This document shows positions 1 through 13,200 of a stretch of 64,000 nt of DNA, piece after piece; within the stretch, counting starts at the first letter, position 1; each line of letters starts with the position of its first letter. Under the pieces are notes generated by a model. It did no database searches. It was given only the letters and a program-made list of their open reading frames with translations, and was not told the origin of the DNA. The position numbers were made by a program, and so were the translations under genes. The DNA comes from Zoroaster sp. YZ-2022 (taxonomy: Eukaryota; Echinodermata; Asteroidea; Forcipulatida; Zoroasteridae). The stretch is taken from contig CM055816.1 of assembly GCA_029582265.1 (NCBI GenBank), forward strand, positions 85,711,314-85,775,313. The letters are read 5' to 3'.

Positions 1-290
1 GATTGGTACAGTAGCAAATGCAAAGCATCCATGGCTTGGCTATACACAGTCCTGAATCCAACAAAAGCAGCCAGTGGAGTTTGATGGATTTGGTACAGTA
101 GCAAATGCAAAGCATCTATGGCTTGGCTATACACAGTCCTGAATCCAACAAAAAGCAGCCAGTGGAGTATGATGGATTTGGTACACATGGCTACATGCTC
201 TATTCGCTGGGCTATACTTTGGAGTACTGAATCCATCAAAATCAGGCAAAACCAGAGGTGGATTTTGATGGATTTGGGGTAGTTAGGGTT
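1..290. repeat. Right end of a TTAACCCTAAC-family element with 87-bp direct repeats
   Basis: Two near-identical units of about 87 bp (from about 5 and 92) are followed by a diverged third unit. The stretch ends in GGATTTGGGGTAGTTAGGG just before a TTAA, the same kind of end as the elements finishing at about 8,217 and 12,636. The left part lies outside the window. Confidence 0.55.
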
Positions 291-544
291 TTAATCAGTT
301 CGCGTCGGGAATAAAAAAAGTTTTTCTGGGCCCCTGTGGCGGGTTTCTTTTTCCCACACACACGTTAATGGAAGCTTCCACAGCGGGTGGCCGGCACTTC
401 CGAGCCTGTCACTGTGCACGCATGGCTGAACCGAGCATGCATGCAAATATTCCGGAGTTTCCTGTGGCGTGTTTAGACGCTCTCCGATCCGCGGTGCTAA
501 AAAAAAATTGCGTGTATACACGGCCTCTGACGCGAACTGGTTAA
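291..544 (+). mobile_element. TTAA-flanked MITE, family A, copy 1
   Basis: TTAA stands at both ends (291-294, 541-544). The inverted ends are TCAGTTCGCGTC and GACGCGAACTGG. About 246 bp of GC-rich body shares long stretches with copies at 14,510-14,772 and 45,772-46,022. TTAA target duplication is known for piggyBac and Kolobok-type transposases, so this is probably a non-autonomous passenger of one of them. It encodes nothing. Confidence 0.8.
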
Positions 545-669
545 TGAAAAGAGTACTCCAAGTGTTTGGTACCATTGGAAAGCTCTTTTTCTACAAAATT
601 CAGAAATACAATTTTGAAAAATGGTGACTTTACTTTATTTTGTGGAAGCAGGTCACATGACCCATATTG

Positions 670-1069
670 TGTGCCACGGTCGAGCGGTTTAGTACATCGG
701 ATTTGTGTTCTGATGGCTGAGTCGTCAGAATGTGGGTTCGAATCCCAACCGCGACCATGGTGCTTGTGTCCTTGAGCAAGACACTTTACCATAATTGCTT
801 CTCTCCACCCAGGGGTAAATGGGTACCTGTGAGGGCAGAGTTGGTTGTTGTGTTTGATTAGCCCTATATGCGTCGAAATGGCAGCAATTGAGCTGTATAC
901 TCCCCAGGGAGCTGAGATGGTTTCAGGAATGATTTATGAGCCTGATGTGCAGGGATAATAATGTAATGCGCCTTGAGCACTTGCGCCTTGAGGTGCGCCT
1001 TGAGGTGCGCCTTGAGGTGGATACATGCGCTATATAAGTCCACATTATTATTATTATTATTATTATTAC
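670..1069 (+). mobile_element. tRNA-derived SINE, copy 1
   Basis: The head reads like a tRNA gene: A-box-like GGTCGAGCGGT followed by B-box-like GGTTCGAATCC. A conserved body with CTTGAGCAAGACACTT and GGGTAAATGGGTACCTGTGA follows, and the element ends in an (ATT)n tail. The same element occurs at 2,806-3,166, 9,006-9,350 and, reversed, 54,818-55,170. It lies downstream of the last HAUS5 exon seen here. Confidence 0.85.
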
Positions 1070-1101
1070 AGATCCCAAATAATCAAGATATCTAGACTCA
1101 C

Positions 1102-1264
1102 CGTCAAGTTCTTGAAATCTTGCATCTTCTGGTACTTGCTGTACAGTGCATCTTTCTCCTTAGATGCTTTGACTGATGACCCTTGGAGATCCTTACATGA
1201 CTCTCGAAGCTGCTCCAAGGCGGCCGTAGCGGAGACTAACTCCAGCTCAGTGGAGAATACAGTT
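1102..1264 (-). CDS. HAUS5: HAUS5 coding exon 10
   Basis: This 163-nt exon has acceptor TTTTATATTAG and donor GTGAGT, ending in phase 0. It encodes TVFSTELELVSATAALEQL through YQKMQDFKNLT, a coiled-coil stretch aligning with LWTELKALHDQ. Below it lie only a SINE, a MITE and repeats, so the remaining exons must be further left. Confidence 0.8.
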
Positions 1265-4200
1265 CTAATATAAAAAAAAAATTAAAAATAAACAAAATAA
1301 TGTGGTTCAGGTTTAAAACATTTTTTATGAAAGGTTTCCATAACACAAGCCTCTTAAAATGCCACTAGAACTCGAGAGGGGGGAGGGAAATAAAAAAATA
1401 TATAAAATAAATAAGTAAATAAAAAAAAAAATTCTCTGAAAAGTTGATATTTGCTGTCACCTGACGCTTTTCCGTCAATACTTGGAGCTTTCCCACCTGA
1501 CTGAAAGATTACTCCACTCTAAGATGAACATTCACATTGCTCTTGAATGTCTGGATGCTATACACTGAAGAAAACCATGTATCTGGGAGAGAGTTCCACA
1601 CTGATGTTGCTCGTGGGAAAAAGCTGCTCTCGTAGGAGGTAGTACGCCAGAGTGTACCGCGTAGGGTGTAGCGATGGGCTGATGCTGATTGACATGTTTC
1701 ATGCATTGAGATTTTAAAAGACGGAACGAGCTTGGAAATACCCAAGGAGAAGCGTCCAAAGACATATCTGTAAAACAGACAAGCAGTACCAACTGCTCTA
1801 CGGTGACCAAGAGAGTCAAGAGACACAGCCAAGTCCTCTCCAACCAGATAACATAATCTCCTCTGAACCTTGTCTAACATCCGAAGTTGACAATCTGGGG
1901 CACCTGCCCAAATGTGTGAACAGTACTCAGTAAGAGGTCGAATGGAAGTCTTGTACAAATACCCGAGTAGAAGCGTCCAAAGACATACCTGTAAAACAGA
2001 CAAGCAGTATCAACTGCTCTACGGTGACCAAGAAAGTCAAGAGACACAGCCAAGTCCTCTCCAACTAGATAACATAATCTCCTCTGAATCTTGTCTAACA
2101 TCCGAAGATAACAATCTGGGGCACCTGCCCAAATGTGCGAACAGTATTCAATAAGTGGTCGAATGGAAGTCTTGTATAAATACAAGAGAGCACTGGGAGG
2201 GATGAATTTCCTAGCACGAGACAGGCAACCAACACGCATAGCGACACCCTTAGAAATACCAGAGATATACTTTGAAATACTTTCAAAGGCATCTGCACTC
2301 ATTCCAATGTAATTACAATTACATAATATTTAATATTTTAATTAAAGTCAATATCAATACTCTTACATAACTGAATCTTTAAATATAAATGATCATACAT
2401 TGTATCTATTTTTATACTGTAATTGGAATGTTTTTATTTTGGATATTTTTATGTTAAATTTGACTCAATTTAGCCTTTGGCTACAAGTTCAAATTGTTTT
2501 AATAATAACAATAATAATAATAACATAGGAAATTCATTCTTCTGGACTGAAGAAAATGGAAAGTTATTTTTGGAGGTAAAATGCAGATTGAGTAGATAGA
2601 AACAATTTGTGCACAAAATCAAAACTCCCCAAAAATCAAAAGCCTAAGAAAAAAATCCCCCAAAACTTAATTTATTTCATTAACCCTCCTACTACTACTA
2701 CAAGGGTCAAAATCAGTCAAAATGTTGATATACTTGCCAAGGTATATCTAGTGCACTTAAACAAAGTTAAACACTGTCAAACCTTACGTGTAGTAAGTAC
2801 ATGGAGTGTCGTGGCCGAGCGGTCTAGCTTACCGGATTCAAGTTCTGGTGTTAGCAACATAATGTGGGTTCGAATCACGGCCGTGACACTTGTGTCCTTG
2901 AGCAAGACACTTAATCATAATTGCTTCTCTCCACCCAGGGGTTAAATGGGTACCTGTGAAGGCAGAGTTGGTTTGCTCTATATGCGCTAGAAATGGCAGC
3001 AATTGAGCTGTATACTCCCCAGGGAGCTGAGATGGTTTCAGGAATGATTTATGAGCCTTATGAACCTTATGAGCAGGGATAATAATATAATGCGCCTTGA
3101 GCACCACTTTAGTTGGTGGATACGTGCGCTATATAAATCCACACATTATTATTATTATTATTATTTACAGGTCACAATGAGTCGACCGTTTTTGACTGGT
3201 AAAAGCATTGTCTGGTATTGTTCAGGGTGGTGAAAATGGTCAAAAGTAAACCAGTCAAAAATGTCCCCGTGTGCACATGTGGGTTAACAGTCTAAACAGG
3301 CAGTTGACTGGTTTTGACCTGTGTAGCAACTGCCCACTAAAGGGTAGCAATAGTAGGAGGGTTAAAAATTCCAACACTGTACTTTAAATTGTTGATCATA
3401 CACACCTAGCCATTTCCAAGACACCTGGGTTATCTGACAAGGAAGCAGCAAGTCGTCTGTGAATCTGAGCGACTAACTGAGCTAGCCTCTTGTCTAGCCG
3501 CCATGCAGTGTTCCTACTCTGCTCTGTGTCCATGAATGTACGCATGTGGGCTAACTGTTTCTCCTTCGAAAGACAAAAATAATGAATTTATGTTTTGCAA
3601 CCGATTCTGAACAACCCCTTGTACTGCATCCTATACCTATTCATGTGTAATCCCGACTTTGTCCGAGCCCAGGACCAGTAACCTGACTTTGCATTTTGGA
3701 CTTTTTTCTTTTGTTTATTTGTTTGTTTGTTTGTTTGTTTATTTCTTCTGTAACCTGGGTAACTCATTCAGTGGATAATACAAGTAATCCTCTTCCATGA
3801 GGCCCAGGGACTAATACGTACCAGAGACACCGGGGTAAACCCCTATTCTTGCACGATAAGTGTCATTATGGGTTCTTTGACGTGCAATGATGTTTGTAGC
3901 ACACAGGACCTATGGATTAACATCTCATCCGAAGGACGAAGCAATTGTGGTTAAGTGTCTCAAACTATGAACCTTCTGAACCTTCTGAAGTTGTAGTCAG
4001 CAGGGTGAATCTAGTCCGCATGCCGCTAACTTTATGGTGCAGCCTATGCATGCTAGAGTGTGTTGAGCTTTTTGTTTGAAGCTCTCGTATGATGTGGATG
4101 AAACTACATGGTGACCCAGGTTATTCCATGCTTTACCAGCCCGTGGAAAAAAGGAGTACTTGAAGACGTCCTTATTTGCATGGTTATTATGCATACATGC

Positions 4201-7200
4201 ATTTAGAGTACAATGCTGTAGACTGAGTTATACACATACATGTACATATAGCAGCAATGCTAGCAACCCCACACTTCTGTATAATGTTGAGAATGTTTTG
4301 CAGATGAAATGTTTTGTGTGAAGTGTCTAATAAGCATTGGTCCCAACACTGAGTGAAGCATGTTCCAACAAATGTAATCAAGTAGTATGGATATTTTAAT
4401 AGTAACTTGGGGAAGAGGGCCAAAGTTGTGGAACAGGCCTGGATTTCAGGTCTAGGGTCCTACATGGATATAATCCCCTAGCTGAGCACAAAAGACCCTT
4501 TACTAATGAATAAATCTCTTAAAGTAAGACTAATTGCTGTGACACCATGTGAAATTCTCAATTGAATAGTAATTAGTTCTGAAAAGAACTGGAGGTTACA
4601 ACTCGACGTTTTGATCAGTATGCTGTGATCGTCTTCAGAAGAATCAGAGCATACTGATCGAAACCTTGAGTTGTAACCTCCAGTTCTTTTCAGAACTAAT
4701 TACTACTCAATTGAGCATTTCACATGGTGTCACCGCAATTAGTCTTACTTATCCTCTTCACCATGCAAAGCTACAAGTTTCACAAATCTGTTATTGTTAA
4801 CACAGATGACTGACACTTCAGCTGTCTTGTTCATAACTGCTGTCAGTATAATGAGCTGTACTCGGCTGGGCTAGGCCCTCCAGAAGCCCAGGTTATATTG
4901 ATTGGCAGGTACTGTATTATTACAGGATTAGGACTCACAAAAGACAGATTAGCAGGCCAGGTAGCCTGGGCCTGGCCAGGCTTCTCAAAGACTTGGCTGT
5001 GCCATGACTTTGACTCTCCTCCCTTACCTCAATTAGTTGATGAACACTCAACATGAGGTCAGGTACAGACGAATCATCTTCAAAACCACCACTGCCAAAT
5101 TTGAACCTTGAAAGTAAGAAAACAAGAAGACAATTCTTATAAGTAAAAACCGAGGCTGCTTGAGAGGGGATGGTCCGTCAGAAGCCACTGGATGGCAGTA
5201 CTCCAGGGACAGATCAAGGGTCTCAAAAATTGGGGGCACATGGCAAAAAAACATGTAGTAATTTTACGTGCAGTGATAAAAAGGGCATCACATAGCCCGT
5301 TTTGCCCTCCTCTAGATCTACCTTGGAAGGAAAGATTAGAGGACAAATCCAACAAGACTGATATTCCATAATAATAATAATAATGAATTCATATATATAC
5401 ATGTGACCCACTGTGGCAAAACCCGAAACTTCGTGGCATTTACCACAATGCGTAACAGCCATGAAAGGGTCAAAAACTGACACCAGGGACCATGTACCAG
5501 TTTGAGATTTTCATGTCACCATATAGAGCATTTTCTCGAGATTTTGATGGAAAATGAAAAATCCTGAAACGTTGTTGGGAACATTGTTAATTTTCACGAT
5601 AAATTTGGGAGGTCACAGTTTAGGGTTTTGCCAGAGCCAGTCACATATAGTGCCAACTCTACTAGGACGTGATGCTTAACCATAACCCCCTAGGTATTCT
5701 GGCTAGGAACCTTCCTTAACCCTAACCCCCTAGGTATTCTGGCTAGGAACCTTCCTGAATCCTCCAAAATCCATCATTGCACTTTTGGAAACATGCCCTT
5801 ATCTTCAAAATGCACCATGCATTTTCGTTGATCTTTCATATTCAGCACTTATGGCCTATACTTCTTGCCAGGTAGTAATTTTGTCCCATTTGAAGAGGTA
5901 AAAGTACCAGTTTCCAACAGTGCTGCATTTTCCCCAAAAAGTGTCCCTTGGAGGATTTTGCCCTTAGCATACCTTAGCTGTTCAGCATCTTTCTTGAGAT
6001 TGATACTATTGCATATCTCTCTGAGGTTGAGAGCAGATTCTTCCGATATGAGTGATAGCGAGCGGATGACTTGATTGGCTGGGCTTTCTGAGAGTACACA
6101 CTCAATCTTTGTCCAAACCTTATCCTGTTTCTCATTCCTGAAAAAATAAATAAAAATGTAAATGAGTGTTGATAAATACTCTGAAGGGTGGTTAGGGTTA
6201 GGGTTAGGGTCTGCAGTTTATTTGAAATATAGAGGTAATATGAAGAACTGTATGAAAACAATTAAACAATTGATTTAATTTGCCATAAACCAACGTTTGT
6301 ATAGTACTGCATACTCAGTGTCTGTGAAAAACTTCACAGGCGAACCCACGACCTCCTGCTTACTAGTGCAGACATCTTAACCTCTTGACCACCGAGCTTG
6401 CCCAATGACGATTGGCTGGCTAGAATCCCATATAGCAGCGGGTTCCGCGATATTTATAGGTTGATGAAATTCTTGTGTTGGGTGATAAACAATTGATTTA
6501 ATTTTGCCTTACACAGATGTGTGTATAGCACTGTATACTCAGTGCTTTCCGAGTGTCTGTGGAAAAAACTTCACAGGCGACTCAGGCGGGATTCGAACCC
6601 ATGATGTTCTGCTAACTACTAGTGCAGACATCTTAACATCTTGACCACCGACCTTGCCCGATGACGATTGGCCGGCTAGAATCCTAGAAAGCAGTAAAGT
6701 TCATTTCACAGACACTCGGAAAGCACAGAGTATGCAGTGATATACACACGTCGTCAGTGTTGGAGCGAAGGCCGAGACCCTCATGGCCAAAGCCAAGGCC
6801 ACGATTATTATTTAAATATTAAAAAACAAGTCACATCTTTACAAATCGCTGGTTGACATGTAACAACAAAGAAACTAAAAGAAACTAAAATTTTACTTTG
6901 TAAAATTTTTAAATTTGATATTGTTTTTTTTATTAGCTGAATAGATGTTTATTTCCCATTTCCCATTGTTACTACTATGCCAAGTGTGTAGACTGTAGGT
7001 GGCAAATAAATATTAGTTTCTTTGTCGTTACATGTACATACCAGCGTACCAGCGATTTGTAAAGATGTGACTTGTTTTATAATAATATTAATCGTGGCCT
7101 TGGCCACGATTAAATCAATTGTTTATCACCCGACGCAAGAATTTCTTCAACCTAAGACAATGAAACTTACAATGATTTTGAGTTGGATCCAAAATCGCCC

Positions 7201-10200
7201 TTCAGCATTTGACGAAGAAAAGATGCCATCTCTGAGCAGGATTCACGGACACTTTTCTGAAGAAAAGTTCAACATTGAAAGGTTCATGAAAGACACCACG
7301 TACTGGCCTCTCAGTTTCAAGGAGATTAAACTTTGACCTTGGTTGGTGGTTAGCTCGCAAGCCTTGAAGCTTGATGTAAGATCTTCGGCACAATGTATCC
7401 AAAACAATTCCTGGAATAGTCAGTCACTGTGTTTATAAGTAAAGACTATTTGCGGCGACACCATGAGAAATTCTCCTGAAGACGATCAGAGCATACTGAT
7501 CGGAACGTCGAATTGTAACCATCAGTTCTTTTCAGAATTAATTATTACTCATTGAGAATTTCACATGGTGTCACTGCAAATAGTCCAAACAGTCTTTACT
7601 TATCCTTTTCACCATGCAAAGCTACAAATATCACTATTTATAGTTCTCACCTGCACTTGCTCATAGCTTGTCACTAACCCTAACTCCCTAGGCCCACTTG
7701 CCTACACATAACCTCAATCCTCCAAAATCCTTCAGTAGTAAAGCAAGCACAATGACCACTGCAATTGGTATGCAGACTACATGTATGCACACATGTGTTT
7801 CTAAACTGTGATACATGTACATGGCCCAGGGCCAGGGACCCTCCCTGCATGCATGGAGCAATAAACAGTGCTCACTGACCCAAGGACTGACCTCGCAATA
7901 ACTACAACAAACCTGGATGTGCATGGACTAAAACGCAAGTAGGCCTAAAGCCATAATAACCTCAATCCTCCAGAATCATTTTCTGGACAGACCAACATTG
8001 TACAATGTAACCTCAATTCTCCATTTTCATGCAATGTCAAATATAGCCTGATAACCTCAATCCTCCATAATCCACCAAGCAAATAATCACATTTGCCATC
8101 AATCCTTCACCACTGCAATTTCCTAATAATCCTTCAAAATCCTTCAAAATCCTTCAAAATCCTTCAAAATCCTTCAGTTATGCAAAGAGGATATTGGAGG
8201 ATTTGGGAAGGTTAGGGCTAATGACATGTCACTAATACATGACATGTCACTAATACATGACATGTCACTAATACATGAAATGTCACTAATACATGACACG
8301 TCACTAATACATGACACGTCACTAATACATGACATGTCACTAATACATGACATGTCACTAATACATGACATGTCACTAATACATGACATGTCACTAATAC
8401 ATGACATGTCACTAATACATGACATGTCACTAATACATGACATGTCACTAATACATGACATGTCACTAATACATGACATGTCACTAATACATGACATGTC
8501 ACTAATACATGACATGTCACCAATACATGACATGTCACCAATACATGACATGTCACCAATACATGACATGTCACCAATACATGACATGTCACTAATACAT
8601 GACATGTCACTAATACATGACATGTCACTAATACATGACATGTCACTAATACATGACATGTCACTAATACATGACATGTCACTAATACATGACATGTCAC
8701 TAATGACATACTGAACATGTGTCAATGACTTTATTGTACTTACAGTGCATGCTGATTCCAATCCTGGTGACGATGTGTCAGCGTGGGATCTTCCCTGTTT
8801 ACTGTATAGCAATGACTGGCTTGGTACACTGTGGACAAATAATGTCAAAAACATTGTCCCGACTGTACATGATAGGAGCAATCTAGCCATACAAACAACA
8901 TTGTTGATACATGTACTTGTGGAAACTCTTCTTCCAAGTCATTTCTTTGCATCTGTTAAGAAATTTATTACATTTGAGCTTGTTTGTTAACCCTTTCACT
9001 ACCAGAGTGTCGTGGCCAAGCGGTCTAGCTTCCCGGACTCAAGTTCTGGTGTTAGCAGCAGAATGTGGGTTCGAAACCCAGCCGTGACACTTGTGTCCTT
9101 GAGCAAGACACTTAACCATAATTGCTTCTCTCCACCCAGGGGTTAAATGGGTACCTGTGAGGGCAGAGTTGGTTGATTAGCCCTATATGCGCTGTAATGG
9201 AAGCAATTAAGCTGTATACTCCCCAGGGAGCCGAGATGGTTTCAGGAATGATTTATGAGCCTTATGAGCAGGGGTAATAATATAATGCGTCTTGAGCACC
9301 ACTCAGTTGGTGGATACGTGCGCTATATAAGTACACACATTATTATTATTACCATTGGCGACTTTAGTCGACCAGGGTCACCACACACACACAGCACTTA
9401 ATTGGGAGTATCATGACCAGCTTTTAAAACAGCTGTATTTTTTCCCTTCTTTGCAGTCCATACCCATGCCCATATATGGTTGGAAAGACTGATTCCTTAT
9501 CTTTCTAATGGTATAGCCCAACCTACATGTTGCTATTATAGAAATCAGACATAATACAAGTCAATCCTTTCAATGGCCATTTGTGCTATGGAACGCCATA
9601 CACGTGTGTACAAAATGCTCTCTGTGTTTGTGAAACAAAGTCAGGAGAAGTAAAATGAATAACCCGATCATTTTATATGCAATCCCATTGATTTTGGTAT
9701 CATATGAAAGGGAATTTCGTAAGCACCAATCATTTCATTGAATGTTTCTCCAACAAATTCTTCATGATGAAAAACGAGTTCAGAAAAAGTGCCTGTAAAT
9801 GGATGCATACTGTTGTGCAATGTGTGAATTCATGAAAGAGTAAATTGGGCTCATACAACACAGCACGGTTTTATTTTTCATGGCTTCACCTTTTCAATTC
9901 TTGATAATGATTGACCTTTCCAGTGATCCGTTTGATATATTCCTCATATCTTGCCGTATTAGCTTTGCACTCGGATGAATGAGCTGCGAGTAACGTCTGC
10001 TTGTGATGAAAATCTGACATCCCAGAACAGCTGGTCTGATATTCTTGCTCTGAAATAAATGGAAAAGGAAAACAAAATGAACTAATGAATATGTTAATAT
10101 GTAAATAAGCCAATGCATATGTAAATATGTCAATGATTATGTAAAATGTAAATGAGCCAATGATGAATATATGTATAAAATGAACCAATGCATATGTGAC

Positions 10201-13200
10201 CCACTGTGAAAATGAGTCACAAGTCGCAAATTTGACAAATATACATTTCTATACAGCTGGAAAGAGTACATCATCAGCTTTAATGTGGTATTTTATATGT
10301 TAGATGTGTGTGGCATATTGCATTATGGAGATATGGCATTTGTAATAATCAATAATGTGCATAATTGACACAATTTATTGTTAGGAAAACAAGCATTCAA
10401 ATGAAAACAAATGACATATTTGAAACAAAGTACTCACAAAAATCATTGATTTTAATATTTTATTGATTGAAATTCACGTTTATGTAAAAATATTAAGAAA
10501 ATTTACATCCTAATGATGTCAAAAAACATGATAACCAAAAATCAGATGTTAAAAAAAAACACCCTCTCAACATTCAATCGCCCATTACATGTAAACGCAT
10601 GGTGTGACACGAGACTCATTTTCACAGAGCGGGTCACATATGTCAATAAGTCAATGATTATGTATGTAAATGAGCCAATGATGAGTACGTAAATGAGTCC
10701 AATGAATATGTAAACAAGTCAATGCATATGTAAATATTTAAATGATCCGACGTAAAGAAAACAACAGTGTTACCAATGTTAGAGCAAACTGCATAGACCT
10801 GATAAGCAGAACATTTCACTAAGCAATATTAAACAGACAAGAAATGGTGTAATAACTCAAATTTTACACTTTGTTTAAAACAATACAACTCCCAATTGAA
10901 TGAAACATTTAGATATCAAGAGTTTTATAATCTTTATTTGCCACTTACCCGCAGACAAGATCTCAGACTGTAATCTCCCGAGGTCTTTATCAAGACGTTG
11001 GACGTCTGATTTCACTCCAGTCAGCTGGGCTCCGAGTTCTCTTTGACGCTGTAACAGGTCACTTCTCTCTTGGGAGAACTTGGCATCACCCTTGTACTTG
11101 ACTTTGTAAGACGCAGTTGATTGATGCCTGGCTTGACTGATTAGGATTTTTATCAGTTAAGGGTCTATCCTGACAAGGTTATAGAAACTGACCAATCCCC
11201 ACTCACAAATAACAATAGTGGTCTCATGTTTTGACCCTTGCAGAGTCCTTTTCCTTTAACCCTAACTCCCGAGGCCCATTTGCTTACACATAACCTGAAT
11301 CCTTCCCAACTCCCTATGCCCATTTGCTTACACATAACCTGAATCCTTCCTAACTCCCTATGCCCATTTGCTTACACATAACCTGAATCCTTCCTAACTC
11401 CCTAGGCCCATTTGCTTACACATAACCTGAATCCTTCCTAACTCCCTAGGCCCATTTGCTTACACATAACCTGAATCCTTCCCAACTCCCTATGCCCATT
11501 TGCTTACACATAACCTGAATCCTTCCTAACTCCCTATGCCCATTTGCTTACACATAACCTGAATCCTTCCTAACTCCCTAGGCCCATTTGCTTACACATA
11601 ACCTGAATCCTTCCTAACTCCCTAGGCCCATTTGCTTACACATAACCTGAATCCTTCCTAACTCCCTAGGCCCATTTGCTTACACATAACCTGAATCCTT
11701 CCTAACTCCCTAGGCCCATTTGCTTACACATAACCTGAATCCTTCCCAACTCCCTATGCCCATTTGCTTACACATAACCTGAATCCTTCCTAACTCCTTA
11801 GGCCCATTTGCTTACACATAACCTGAATCCTTCCTAACTCCTTAGGCCCATTTGCTTACACATAACCTGAATCCTTCCTAACTCCCTAGGCCCATTTGCT
11901 TACACATAACCTGAATCCTTCCTTAACTCCCTAGGCCCATTTGCTTACACATAACCTGAATCCTTCCTAACTCCCTAGGCCCATTTGCTTACACATAACC
12001 TGAATCCTTCCTAACTCCCTAGGCCCATTTGCTTACACATAACCTGAATCCTTCCTAACTCCTTAGGCCCATTTGCTTACACATAACCTGAATCCTTCCT
12101 AACTCCCTAGACCCATTTGCTTACACATAACCTGAATCCTTCCTAACTCCCTAGGCCCATTTGCTTACACATAACCTGAATCCTCCCTAACTCCCTAGGC
12201 CCATTTGCTTACACATAACCTGAATCCTTCCTAACTCCCTAGGCCCATTTGCTTACACATAACCTGAATCCTTCCTAACTCCCTAGGCCCATTTGCTTAC
12301 ACATAACCTGAATCCTCTAAAATCCTTCAGTAGTAAAGCAAGCACATGACATGTATGCACACATGTGTTTCTAATCTGTGATACATGTACATGGCCATGG
12401 GACCCTCCCTGCATGCATGGAGTAATAAACAGTGTCAACTGACCCAAGCACTGACCTTGCAATTACTACAAGAAACATGGATGTACATGTACCATGGAAA
12501 GGCAAGTATGTCTACTAACCTCAATCCTCCAAAATCCTTCACTTTAGCAAAGAACATGTAGCATGTAACCTCAATCCTTCAAAATCCTTCACTTTGGCAA
12601 AGAGGATTTTGGAGGATTTGGGATGGTTAGGGTTAATATAATTAAATCAGTCCCATTATCTCCCACATAATACCAATTGATGTACAGTATATTGTTATAG
12701 ATATACTCCAACAGAAGCATATTGCCCACAAGTATTACAGACAAGGAAAACCATCATGGCGCAAAACTGGTTGGGGGTAGAATTGGGCTGCAGTGTCATC
12801 CAACGGACGAGGAACAAGCCTTCCATGGTTTCTAGGTTGGAGCATCCTCACCCTCTTCTCTATGGGTGACTGGGTTGCTGTTCGCCGATGTCCATCTGGG
12901 GTTCCACTAAGGCTACCCGAGTTGCCCAGGATCCTTAATCACCACCCAGGAGCCTGCTAGGAGTATTGTCTCTGCAGTGACTGTAGCCTCGGCCCTTGAC
13001 CTTAAAGATTGAGAGGGCACAGCCACTTTGGCCTTGGTTGCCTCAAATTTCAAGGGACACCAAGGCCAACCAATGGGGCATCAACGCCAAATGAAAAATA
13101 ATGAATATCAAAACGATCGACAGTTGCATTGGCGGTCAGTCAGGCGCTCAACGCTGCATACATGTAGTACCGAAGCCTTCAAGGGGCAGGCTGCCCGAGT

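Noticed and set aside
2806..2880. tRNA gene
   Set aside because: The A and B boxes belong to a SINE head; the element has a SINE body and (ATT)n tail and occurs four times.
6190..6212. (TTAGGG)3 as an interstitial telomere
   Set aside because: Only about three units, and TTAGGG-like sequence is also part of the TTAACCCTAAC element ends in this region.
7022..7336. 104-codon plus-strand frame ending in FKEIKL
   Set aside because: Overlaps a minus-strand exon with good splice signals and HAUS5 similarity; its first part lies in a foldback repeat.
8174..8890. 238-codon minus-strand and 162-codon plus-strand frames made of repeating ISDMSC or MSLIHD
   Set aside because: They are translations of an 18-bp minisatellite, which stays open in several frames because its unit is a multiple of three.
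11262..12310. CRISPR-like regular array
   Set aside because: The 44-bp units are contiguous with no unique spacers, and the DNA is eukaryotic; it is a minisatellite.
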